Shown one piece after another: positions 17,879 through 25,858 of a stretch of DNA of 64,000 nucleotides. Numbering within the stretch: position 1 is the stretch's first letter; each line of letters opens with the position of its first letter. The translations under genes were made by a program, and so were the position numbers. The notes beneath the pieces were generated by a model that saw only the letters and a program-made list of their open reading frames with translations, ran no database searches and was not told the origin of the DNA. This stretch comes from Flavihumibacter cheonanensis (lineage in GTDB: Bacteria > Bacteroidota > Bacteroidia > Chitinophagales > Chitinophagaceae), in NCBI RefSeq assembly GCF_022352215.1, contig NZ_JAKRWF010000001.1, positions 744,001-808,000 on the forward strand. Direction: 5' to 3'.

Positions 17879-18201
17879 CGTTTGTTATTTTTTAGGTTTT
17901 TAAGTACATCATCCAATTGATCAAATCGTCTGGCTAATAGTTTTTTGAATTGCTCCAGCCATTTTTCGATCTCTTTCATTTTTACTGTATTCAGGTGATA
18001 GTGAATTTCTCTTCCCTGTTGTTCCTGTATAACGATTTCACATTCCGACAGAATTTGCAAATGCTTTGATACAGCCTGCCTGCTGGAATTAAAATGCTCC
18101 GCAAGGGCATTGGGTGTCATCGCCCCAGCTGCCAGTAATAAGATAATTGCTCTGCGGGTTGGGTCGGCTATCGCCTGAAAAACATCTCTTCTGCTGTTCA
18201 T
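17875..18201 (-). CDS. ArsR-family winged-helix repressor
   Basis: 108 residues: FQAIADPTRRAIILLLAAGA, then ALAEHFNSSRQAVSKHLQIL (recognition helix) and IHYHLNTVKM (wing), all typical of metal-independent ArsR proteins found next to SRPBCC genes. No CxC metal site is visible. It is the first gene of a three-gene overlapping operon (ArsR, SRPBCC-VOC, DoxX). An 18-bp palindrome lies 24 bp upstream and is the likely operator. Confidence 0.92.
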   Translation of the reverse strand: MNSRRDVFQAIADPTRRAIILLLAAGAMTPNALAEHFNSSRQAVSKHLQILSECEIVIQEQQGREIHYHLNTVKMKEIEKWLEQFKKLLARRFDQLDDVLKNLKNNKR

Positions 18202-18224
18202 GGTCTTTAAATGCTACCAAATGG

Positions 18225-18242
18225 TTGCATAAATATATGCAA
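18225..18242 (-). promoter_or_regulatory. Palindromic operator candidate of the ArsR operon
   Basis: TTGCATA-AATA-TATGCAA, arms of 7 bp matching perfectly, lies 24 bp before the ArsR start codon. A related half, GGTTGC, recurs at 18249-18254 within TTGCGCAA, another short palindrome. On the minus strand the site contains TATATTTA, a near -7 element, so a bound repressor would block the promoter (inference). Confidence 0.6.
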
Positions 18243-18319
18243 TTAATTGGTTGCGCAATATTTTTTCATTTTTATTTTTCGATCTAGACTAATTTCATTT
18301 CCGTATACAGCAGTAATAC

Positions 18320-18916
18320 ATGAGCAGTAGTTTATCTCCGGTACTAAAAAAATCACTTTCTATTCAACTTGGACTTCCTATGGATCGGTTGGAGGAATTT
18401 CTTTGTATATGTGTGTTTGAAAAACTAGGGAAGAATCAATTGGTATATCCTGGAAAAAGGTGTTTTGATCGGCTTTATTTTATCGTAGACGGTGCGGTTC
18501 GAACCTTTTATTATACTGATATGGGTGAGGAAATAAGTTATCTTTTACAGGTAAATGGAGATTTTTTTGGTGATTATGAAAGTTTTATTACCGGACAGAA
18601 ATCAAGGTTTACGATTCAGGTAATGGTTGATTCCGAATTCTTTTATTTTACCAAATCAAGTTTGCTTACACTTGTTAATCGGGAGGCATTCTGGCTTGGG
18701 TTTAAATCAAGAATCGCAGACCTGGCCTTTCTGGATGCAAAAGAAAGAATTAATGAGCTGTTGTTCTATAATCCTGAAAAAAGATACCTCAATCTGCTCA
18801 CAAAGAATCCGGAGATTGTTCAGAAAATTCCACAAAAATATTTGTCAAGTTATCTTGGAATTACACCTCAATCTTTAAGCAGGATACGAAAACGACTGGC
18901 TGCTGGAGCTGACTAA
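18320..18916 (+). CDS. Crp/Fnr-family transcriptional regulator
   Basis: 198 residues. An N-terminal cyclic-nucleotide-binding-like beta-barrel (about 20-120: LYFIVDGAVRTFYYTDMGEEI, GDFFGDYESFITGQKS), a dimerisation helix, and a C-terminal HTH with the Bacteroidota pattern IPQKYLSSYLGITPQSLSRIRKRL. There are no N-terminal cysteines for an iron-sulfur cluster, so it is unlikely to sense oxygen like classical FNR. The FAD monooxygenase follows after 58 bp on the same strand and may be its target or operon partner. Confidence 0.92.
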   Translation: MSSSLSPVLKKSLSIQLGLPMDRLEEFLCICVFEKLGKNQLVYPGKRCFDRLYFIVDGAVRTFYYTDMGEEISYLLQVNGDFFGDYESFITGQKSRFTIQVMVDSEFFYFTKSSLLTLVNREAFWLGFKSRIADLAFLDAKERINELLFYNPEKRYLNLLTKNPEIVQKIPQKYLSSYLGITPQSLSRIRKRLAAGAD

Positions 18917-18974
18917 TTAACAATGGTTAACGCGGTATCGGTTGCCTGCCGGTAGCTTTGTAAAAAAATTAGAT

Positions 18975-20111
18975 ATGCAGGTTGCAATTGTTGGAGGAGG
19001 AATAGGCGGACTAACCACTGCGCTGGTACTTAAAAACGCAAATATCCCATTTACACTGTACGAAGCTGCCTCCGAAATCAGGCAGGTAGGCGCAGGTATT
19101 ATTCTGGCCAGTAACGCCATGCAGGTCTTAGCGATGTATGGGATTGATCAACTACTGTATTCAAAAGGGCATCGCATAGAAAATATGCTGATAACAGATG
19201 CTGGCCTTGGAACGCTTTCTCAATTTTCGCTAAAAGGATTCGAGCAGCAATATGGATTACAAAATTTGGCCATTCATCGGGCGCACTTGCATGAAATACT
19301 TTGGAAAGAAGTGGGAGGTCAACAGATCAAGCTGAATAAAAGACTCCATTCGGTTAGTCGGAACGGAACCAATTTTGAACTCAGTTTTGAGGATGGCAGT
19401 ACTTCTCTGGTTACACATATCATTGGGGCAGATGGCATTAAATCAAAAGTGAGGGAGCTCTTATTTCCGGCTGTTCAATACCGATCTGCCAAACAGCTTT
19501 GCTGGAGAGGAGTTTTAAATTATGAACTACCTGCAAGCTACAAGCATGGCGCAATTGAAGCCTGGGGAAAAGGAAAAAGGATGGGATTTGTGCAAATCAA
19601 TGAGCAGGAAGTTTATTGGTATGCGGTTATTAATGAGGATATGGTAGTAACGGATCAACCTATGGATTTACCAGCTCTGTTCAGGGAATTTCATCCGATA
19701 GTAATGGATTTGCTTGACCAAACCTCACCTGATAAACTGATCAGGGGACCGCTATATGATATTCAGCCTTTCACTACCTGGAATCAAAGCAGGGTCTGCT
19801 TGCTGGGTGATGCTGCACATGCCACCACTCCCAACCTGGGACAGGGAGCCTGCCAGGCCATTGAAGATGCGTTTGTGCTGGGTGAATTACTAAAAACAGG
19901 AACGTTGGAACAAGCAATGAAGCGCTATCCTGCTATCCGAATGAGAAAAGCGCATTATGTAGTGAATACATCCTGGCAGCTGGGAAAAATTTCTCATCTG
20001 ACGAATCCTGTTGGAATGGGTTTGCGAAACTTTGTGCTGAAATACCTTACACCAGATTTTGTCAATCGCAGACAATTGGACAAGTTGTTTAAGTTGGATA
20101 CGGTGAATTGA
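18975..20111 (+). CDS. FAD-dependent aromatic-type monooxygenase
   Basis: 378 residues from the ATG at 18975, where MQVAIVGGGIGGLTTALVL begins directly with the Rossmann GxGxxG motif; an upstream in-frame ATG at 18942 would add 11 residues. The second signature VCLLGDAAHATTPNLGQGAC is the GD motif with the ribityl-binding Asp of the PHBH class, followed by AIEDAFVLGELL. Such enzymes hydroxylate aromatic or antibiotic-like compounds with NAD(P)H and oxygen (TetX relatives belong here). No substrate can be assigned. The stop is only 11 bp from the end of the convergent LTA-synthase-like gene. Confidence 0.9.
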   Translation: MQVAIVGGGIGGLTTALVLKNANIPFTLYEAASEIRQVGAGIILASNAMQVLAMYGIDQLLYSKGHRIENMLITDAGLGTLSQFSLKGFEQQYGLQNLAIHRAHLHEILWKEVGGQQIKLNKRLHSVSRNGTNFELSFEDGSTSLVTHIIGADGIKSKVRELLFPAVQYRSAKQLCWRGVLNYELPASYKHGAIEAWGKGKRMGFVQINEQEVYWYAVINEDMVVTDQPMDLPALFREFHPIVMDLLDQTSPDKLIRGPLYDIQPFTTWNQSRVCLLGDAAHATTPNLGQGACQAIEDAFVLGELLKTGTLEQAMKRYPAIRMRKAHYVVNTSWQLGKISHLTNPVGMGLRNFVLKYLTPDFVNRRQLDKLFKLDTVN

Positions 20112-20122
20112 TTAGCCGAAAC

Positions 20123-22075
20123 TTATCTTCCAGTCGTTTTCATTTTACCGTTTTTAAATCGGTCACTGGCAGTTTGGTAATAAGAAATCGTTTCTGAGAC
20201 CAGGGCACTGTCACCTTTTGTCAGTTCCCGGAGTGATTTTCCTTTGTCAAGCACCTGAAACTGTTTGCTTCTTTTGCGATCATCAATTTGTGTAAATATG
20301 TCCCCCTTTAGAAGGCCGAGTGTTCTGTAATTGCCAACAAAGGCACGATCTTTTTCTACTGACCGATGTAATACATCCATTCCATACAACTCAGTTGAAT
20401 AGTTCCAGTGTAAATAACCAAACAGTGTAGGCATCAAATCAATTTGAGATGTCAAACGGTTGATTTGACTGGTAGGCTGGTGCAGGTTATATATCAACGC
20501 TGGTATATGATGTTTGTTGATATTGATTTCCCATTTACCTGCGCTACTGGCGCAATGATCGGCAACTATCACAAATACTGTATTATTGAACCAGTCTTTG
20601 GTTTTTGCTGCCTCGATGAATTTTCCTAATGCGTAGTCTGTATATTTCACAGCAGCATCTCTGCTTCCTTGAGGTAAATCAATTTTACCGGCAGGAAAGG
20701 TGTAAGGTTTGTGATTGGAAGTTGTCATGATGAACTGAAAAAACGGTTGCTTTTTGCTGCTGCTATCTGCATACCGAATGGCTTGCTGGTAGATGTCTTC
20801 ATCGCAAATACCCCAGGCATTTTCAAAACTCACTTCTTCGTCTGGAATAGGAATGCGGGTAGATTCAATGTCATCCGCCAAGGGGTTGCCCCGGTCGCGG
20901 TCAATTATGTCAAAACCCTGTCCCCCAAAGAAATTATTCATATTATCAAAATAGCCATCACCACCGTAAATAAACCAGGGATGGTAATTCTTTTCTTTCA
21001 GGATGGTTGCAATGGAATACAATCCTTCATTATCTGGTCGCCTAACAATACTGTTACCAGGAGTTGGGGGAACACATAATGTCAATGCCTCCATTCCTCT
21101 TACTGTTCGTGTTCCGGTTGCAAACAAATTGGTAAACAGAATACCTTCTTTTGCCAATTGATCAAAGTTAGGAGTGAGTCCTTTGGAATTACCAAATAAT
21201 CCGGAAAAATCGGCGCTGAAACTTTCAATCGTGACAAGGATGATATTGGGCCTTGTTTCTTTAGTTGAGTCCTTGGTTACTCGAAGAATGTATTCTGCGC
21301 TTTCAGATGGAAAAAGCTGATTTTCCTGCCGTATCTGTTCCCTAACTAGCTGGTAGGCCTTTTCCCTGGGTAAGTGCCGGTAAAACTGATCATAATCCAG
21401 CTCATTGGATCGATAGGCAGCAAAAAAGGAAAAAACCCCATTTTTGCTGATCTCATTAATGGTCAGGTTATTACTGAAATCTGCCTGTTTGTTTTTCAGC
21501 CAGCTGAGCAGTACGACAGAAAGAAGTAATAGCGGCAACCCGGTTTGTACTCTTTTTCGAATGCTGATCTGGCTGTTAAAGGTTTGTTTCAAAGCAGCTG
21601 TTCGCTTTAAATACCAAAAACTAAATCCGGTTAAAAAGAACAAAACAAGCAGGATCAGTGGGATGGGGTAGGACTGATTGATATTGTTCACCACCTCATA
21701 GGTGTAGATTAAATAATCAACGGCGATAAAATTAAAACGAACTCCAAATTCATCCCAGAAAGGAAATTCCGCCAGCAGGCTGAAGTATTGAATAAACAGG
21801 ATAATACCTGCATAAAAATAGGTTATCGATTTATCGAACCGGCTTCCTGTCCAGCGTTTTGGCAAGAGCAGCAAATACAGTTGGTAAAGCAACAGAAATC
21901 CCAATCCGGCTGCCAGGTCGTAAAGAAACCCCATTCCCAGTGCCCTGAGCAGCGGCAGGAAATGAACCTCAATATCCCGGAATGCCCAGATAAAGAGGGC
22001 TATCCTGACTATCAGGGAACTTACTAAATAGGTAACCAACAGGTTCAGTAAGAGGGAATATCGGCCTGGTTTCAT
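20123..22075 (-). CDS. LTA-synthase-family membrane sulfatase-fold protein
   Basis: 650 residues. Five N-terminal membrane helices (roughly 7-29, 42-66, 82-103, 135-155, 176-191) are followed by an extracytoplasmic sulfatase/phosphatase domain. RPNIILVTIESFSADF has the first metal-binding Glu, and FATGTRTVRGMEALTL supplies the nucleophile Thr expected in LtaS. Later blocks include HPWFIYGGDGYFDNMNNFFG, NHKPYTFP and VFVIVADHCASSAG with the Asp-His metal ligands. Gram-negative homologues transfer phosphoglycerol or phosphoethanolamine groups to envelope glycans or lipids. It follows the histidine kinase by 36 bp and may be controlled by that system. Confidence 0.92.
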   Translation of the reverse strand: MKPGRYSLLLNLLVTYLVSSLIVRIALFIWAFRDIEVHFLPLLRALGMGFLYDLAAGLGFLLLYQLYLLLLPKRWTGSRFDKSITYFYAGIILFIQYFSLLAEFPFWDEFGVRFNFIAVDYLIYTYEVVNNINQSYPIPLILLVLFFLTGFSFWYLKRTAALKQTFNSQISIRKRVQTGLPLLLLSVVLLSWLKNKQADFSNNLTINEISKNGVFSFFAAYRSNELDYDQFYRHLPREKAYQLVREQIRQENQLFPSESAEYILRVTKDSTKETRPNIILVTIESFSADFSGLFGNSKGLTPNFDQLAKEGILFTNLFATGTRTVRGMEALTLCVPPTPGNSIVRRPDNEGLYSIATILKEKNYHPWFIYGGDGYFDNMNNFFGGQGFDIIDRDRGNPLADDIESTRIPIPDEEVSFENAWGICDEDIYQQAIRYADSSSKKQPFFQFIMTTSNHKPYTFPAGKIDLPQGSRDAAVKYTDYALGKFIEAAKTKDWFNNTVFVIVADHCASSAGKWEININKHHIPALIYNLHQPTSQINRLTSQIDLMPTLFGYLHWNYSTELYGMDVLHRSVEKDRAFVGNYRTLGLLKGDIFTQIDDRKRSKQFQVLDKGKSLRELTKGDSALVSETISYYQTASDRFKNGKMKTTGR

Positions 22076-22111
22076 GTGGGTTTAAGTGCTTATTTAATGC
22101 AAAGCACCGAT

Positions 22112-23422
22112 TCAATTTTGAAGAAAAGTTGAATTGCCAAACCGTACCCGAAATGAATGATTGCCATTTTGAAATTCATAGGTGATTTCCCATTGATGAA
22201 ATTTGCAGATTTCCTGAACGATGGCAAGTCCAAGTCCGGTTCCTCCGGTAGCTTTTGAAATACCTGAAAAGCGGGTGAACAGCTGTTGGGGATCCAGTGC
22301 CTGTTGCCCGGAATTGGAGATTTCAAGCTGCTGGTTGTCAAGCTGTACGTAAATTTGACCCCCTTCCCGGGTATTCCTGATGGCGTTTAATAACAGGTTA
22401 TGGCAGAGTAGTTCAGTTAATCCGCTGCTGGCATTTTTATCAACAGGCGATACTATGTGTTGAATCAATCGGATATCTTTTTGATCCATGTATTCTTTTA
22501 GGGTATCAACTGATTGTAGCAATATGGTATCTATTGAGATCTTTTCTGAACTGTCAAATTGATTGTTTTCAATTTTAGCCAGCAACAGGAGGTTTTTATT
22601 GATCCGGGTGCTCCGCAAGAGGGCTGCGTTCATTTCTTCTGCCAATTGATATTGTTGTTCAGTGAGGCCTTCGCTCTGTAATAATAAATCCAGTTTGTTT
22701 TTCAGGATCGCCAAAGGTGTTTGTAATTCATGGGATGCGTTTTCTGTAAATTCTTTCTGCGTTTTATAAACACTGATACTATGCTCCACCATGGTTTCGA
22801 TGGCCGTATTCAATTCCTGAAATTCCTTAATATCCGATTTTACAAATGCAGGTAGTTGTTGTTGATTAAGTTGGAATTTTTTCAGGCTGTCAAGCGTTTT
22901 TTGAAAGGGTGTCCAGATTTGTTGCGATAATTTTCTATTCAGGAAAAGCAGCCCGCTTACTAATAACAATACCAATAGCAGTGTTACAGTTGCCAGGTGG
23001 CCAATGGTTTCCCTGGTTTCTTCGATATTGGTTTGAATAGTAAAGCGATAGGGTTGGTTTTGTAAATAAATTACTTTAGATAAGTAACGGAAGCGGTCCT
23101 GTTTTTCTGCTTTGTTAAAAGGTTCTTTACGACTGATATTGAAACTGCTATCCAGCAAAGACTCTCCAACTTGTATTTTTCGTATGGTAGTTGATGGTTG
23201 AATTTTATTCCATAATTCCAGGTTGTTGGTCAGTTCAGTTGGTGAAAGCTGCAGCCTTTTAAAGGAATATGCCGTTTTTTTCGCTACTATGGAATTATAC
23301 TCATCCAGTTCATGTTCCCAGATGGCATCTATTACCCAGTAATAGATTGGAATACTGATCGCCAATACCACTATAATGTAGCTAAGATAGGGCCGGAGTG
23401 TTTTCCGAAGTAATGGTTTCAT
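22112..23422 (-). CDS. Sensor histidine kinase
   Basis: 436 residues. Membrane helices at about 12-32 and 143-161 enclose a periplasmic sensor region of some 110 residues. Then come a HAMP-like linker, the H-box FTENASHELQTPLAIL with phospho-acceptor His231, the N-box LLCHNLLLNAIRN, and the G-box GGTGLGLAIVQEICK. This is the topology of OmpR-partner kinases. The response regulator gene is 9 bp upstream, so the two are one transcript. Confidence 0.94.
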   Translation of the reverse strand: MKPLLRKTLRPYLSYIIVVLAISIPIYYWVIDAIWEHELDEYNSIVAKKTAYSFKRLQLSPTELTNNLELWNKIQPSTTIRKIQVGESLLDSSFNISRKEPFNKAEKQDRFRYLSKVIYLQNQPYRFTIQTNIEETRETIGHLATVTLLLVLLLVSGLLFLNRKLSQQIWTPFQKTLDSLKKFQLNQQQLPAFVKSDIKEFQELNTAIETMVEHSISVYKTQKEFTENASHELQTPLAILKNKLDLLLQSEGLTEQQYQLAEEMNAALLRSTRINKNLLLLAKIENNQFDSSEKISIDTILLQSVDTLKEYMDQKDIRLIQHIVSPVDKNASSGLTELLCHNLLLNAIRNTREGGQIYVQLDNQQLEISNSGQQALDPQQLFTRFSGISKATGGTGLGLAIVQEICKFHQWEITYEFQNGNHSFRVRFGNSTFLQN

Positions 23423-23431
23423 TCCTGTTGA

Positions 23432-24109
23432 TTAGTTCGATTCCCATTTATAACCTGTTCCATAAACTGTTCTTAGATAATTGTCACATCCCGCTTCGGT
23501 TAATTTTTTCTTTAGGTTTTTTACATGCGCATATACAAAGTCATGATTGTCGAGCATGTCTGCAAAATCCCCGGACAAATGTTCAGCAAGTGTACTTTTA
23601 GATAATACCCTGTTCTTATTTCCGATAAAGTAAATTAATAAATCGAATTCTTTTTTGGTGAGGGTTACCGTTTTTTTTCCTACCAGTACAGATTTGGCCA
23701 ATAGGTCGATTTCCAGTTCGTTCTGCCGAATGATGTTTGTATGACTGAATTGTTTCCGTCGGACAATAGAAAAAATCCGGGCTGCCAGTTCTGACAAATG
23801 AAAAGGTTTTGTCAGATAATCATCGGCACCGATTTGTAGCCCCCGGATTTTATCCTCCAGAGAATTATTAGCCGAAATGATGATAACTCCGTCTTCCTTT
23901 TTTTCTTTTCTTAATAATTCCAGCAGATTTAGGCCATTGCCGTCTGGAAGATTCAGATCCAGCAATATGCAATCATACAGATGCAGACCGATTTTTTCAG
24001 TTGCATCTTCAAAATTGGCTGCCCATTCACACAGATATTCCTGCTCAGTCAGGAATTTGATTATGCTCCTGGCCAATTCAACTTCATCTTCTACCAGTAA
24101 TATTTTCAT
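23432..24109 (-). CDS. OmpR-family response regulator
   Basis: 225 residues. The receiver domain has the acidic pair at 7-9 (VEDE), phospho-acceptor Asp51 in LLDLNLPDGNG, and the conserved Lys in ADDYLTKPF. The C-terminal winged helix shows LTKKEFDLLIYFIGNKNRVLS and LRTVYGTGYKW. It regulates genes by DNA binding after phosphorylation by the following kinase. It lies 40 bp behind the caspase-like gene on the same strand, with no terminator hairpin that I can see between them. Confidence 0.95.
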   Translation of the reverse strand: MKILLVEDEVELARSIIKFLTEQEYLCEWAANFEDATEKIGLHLYDCILLDLNLPDGNGLNLLELLRKEKKEDGVIIISANNSLEDKIRGLQIGADDYLTKPFHLSELAARIFSIVRRKQFSHTNIIRQNELEIDLLAKSVLVGKKTVTLTKKEFDLLIYFIGNKNRVLSKSTLAEHLSGDFADMLDNHDFVYAHVKNLKKKLTEAGCDNYLRTVYGTGYKWESN

Positions 24110-24149
24110 TCAGCAAATTACCGGTAGAAATTAGAATAAATTTTGAATA

Positions 24150-25847
24150 TCAATACTCCATTTCTTCCATCATCCGCATTGAATATGTTGCCACACCAGC
24201 TTTGATGTAGAGCAATATGACAGACCCTTTTTCCGGCCGGAATATACCCGATGGTGAACATTCATTGGCTTTTTGGAATTTTTTGATAGCGGCGATAGTA
24301 CCTGAACCAGCTATTCCATCAACCAGAATTCCGGGTGTGCCGCCATCTTCTGTTGAGATCTGACTTAATAACTGTTGAATCAGTCTGACATCAGCAGCCT
24401 GATTGCTGCCACCGGACCCAACCGATTGCATGATCCTGTTATTGGTGCTTTCTTCTCCGCCGGAAATCGGTTCATTGCCAGTATCTGTATCCAGTTTTGG
24501 ACTATCTTCCACTGCCTCACTGATTACCTGGAAGGAAGGAGCACTTGCATATTGGTCGTCAGGGAAAGAAACTTTCCATCCATTCCAGCTATAGTCAACC
24601 GTTGATCCGATTCTGAAATAGATTACCGGTGCGTTTTTCAACGCATCCCATGCATAGGATTTCATGGTATAAGTATTTCCGGATTCCAATGCATAGCCAT
24701 TTTGTTCGTCCAAATAACTGGCATAAAAATTACTGCTGTTCCTCCTGCTTTCTTGATTGGCTGTATCAAACAATTGATTGTCGGTCGCAAATTCAACATA
24801 GTATTGAGGATTCCCAGCCTTATCCACCTGGAAACTTGGTGGCATACTGGCTGCATTCCAACTGGCCGGCGCCTGCATGGAGGGTAAGGCGGATGGTGTT
24901 GCGTTTGTTGAAGTGCCACTGGCTGTTCCTATTACACAGAAGGGACGCTGTGCTTCAAATGGCGCAATATTACTACCAAGTGTCATGTAGTTGGGGGTTT
25001 GATCTGCCGGCATATCAGCAATAATGGTATCATAAAATGATTTGTAATGACCTGTAAAGGCACCATTGTTCCAAACTTCCAGTAGCCTTCCTGTGAACAC
25101 GCCATTAGTTGCGCCATCGCCACTTAACTGGTTATCCTGGCACCCGGAAATATAAATCAGGGAAGCAGGAAATTCATTGGCGGCTTTTGCATTACGGGTC
25201 AAAAACTGTATGTTCTGGTATAGGGTTTTATTCCTGACATAATTCTGCAGGCTTGCAGCAATCGGTATGCTTTTCCTGGTTGGTCCAACCAGCACAGACC
25301 GGGAAGGATGTTTTTCCAGTTGACGATTGAAAATTTCTATGTCCGATTCGGTAAAAGTTTTTCGCAAGGATCGTTTACCCGGATTTTTATCATGCATATA
25401 ATTCAACAATAACATGCGTACCATGGAGCCACTATGACAACTGTCGGATGTTACAAAAATCCGAACACCTGCCGCAAATTTTTTCCAACAGCTGAATAAC
25501 TCATTGTCGATTAATTGCCGGTCGTACAATACCCATGTTTCATTCATGCCATCTTCTTCTTCGCCGGTTTCATCAGGTACCTGGCTACCATGACCAGAAT
25601 AGGTTAACAGGAAAATATCGCCATTGCAGAGTTGCGAGGATGCTTCGTTTATTTTTTGCAATACATTCATGGCAGTTGCTTGTCCGTCAAGTAATTGATC
25701 CATGGTACTGAATCCGGCTTGTTGCGCAATACTTTTCATGGAGTTGGCATCATTGATGCACCCCGCTAAGTCCGGAATAGTGTATCCGGGATACTGGCTG
25801 TTGTCCACCCGGTTGAGCCCGATGTGGAGGGAAATTCCTCTTGACAT
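24150..25847 (-). CDS. Caspase-like (C14) peptidase with C-terminal peptidoglycan-binding-type domain
   Basis: 565 residues. The first 300 are a metacaspase-type p20/p10 region: GISLHIGLNRVD opens the fold, LTYSGHGSQ carries the catalytic His86, and FVTSDSCHSGS the catalytic Cys137. YISGCQDNQLSGDG resembles the later substrate-pocket strand. The middle region (about 330-440) has two PSFQV segments framing a beta-rich domain I do not recognise. Residues about 480-550 resemble a PG_binding_1 repeat (VRLIQQLLSQ, VDGIAGSGTIAAIKKFQKAN). There is no signal peptide, so the protein is probably cytosolic despite the last domain. It lies 11 bp behind the 908-aa gene. Caspase-like proteases in bacteria cleave proteins in cell-death or regulatory responses; the role here is unknown. 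Confidence 0.88.
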   Translation of the reverse strand: MSRGISLHIGLNRVDNSQYPGYTIPDLAGCINDANSMKSIAQQAGFSTMDQLLDGQATAMNVLQKINEASSQLCNGDIFLLTYSGHGSQVPDETGEEEDGMNETWVLYDRQLIDNELFSCWKKFAAGVRIFVTSDSCHSGSMVRMLLLNYMHDKNPGKRSLRKTFTESDIEIFNRQLEKHPSRSVLVGPTRKSIPIAASLQNYVRNKTLYQNIQFLTRNAKAANEFPASLIYISGCQDNQLSGDGATNGVFTGRLLEVWNNGAFTGHYKSFYDTIIADMPADQTPNYMTLGSNIAPFEAQRPFCVIGTASGTSTNATPSALPSMQAPASWNAASMPPSFQVDKAGNPQYYVEFATDNQLFDTANQESRRNSSNFYASYLDEQNGYALESGNTYTMKSYAWDALKNAPVIYFRIGSTVDYSWNGWKVSFPDDQYASAPSFQVISEAVEDSPKLDTDTGNEPISGGEESTNNRIMQSVGSGGSNQAADVRLIQQLLSQISTEDGGTPGILVDGIAGSGTIAAIKKFQKANECSPSGIFRPEKGSVILLYIKAGVATYSMRMMEEMEY

Positions 25848-25858
25848 AATTTGATTTT

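Noticed and set aside
24110-24149. Promoter between the caspase-like gene and the response regulator
   Set aside because: On the minus strand only a poor TAATTTCT is present without TTTG at 19-20 bp, so I did not list it; a weak promoter cannot be excluded.
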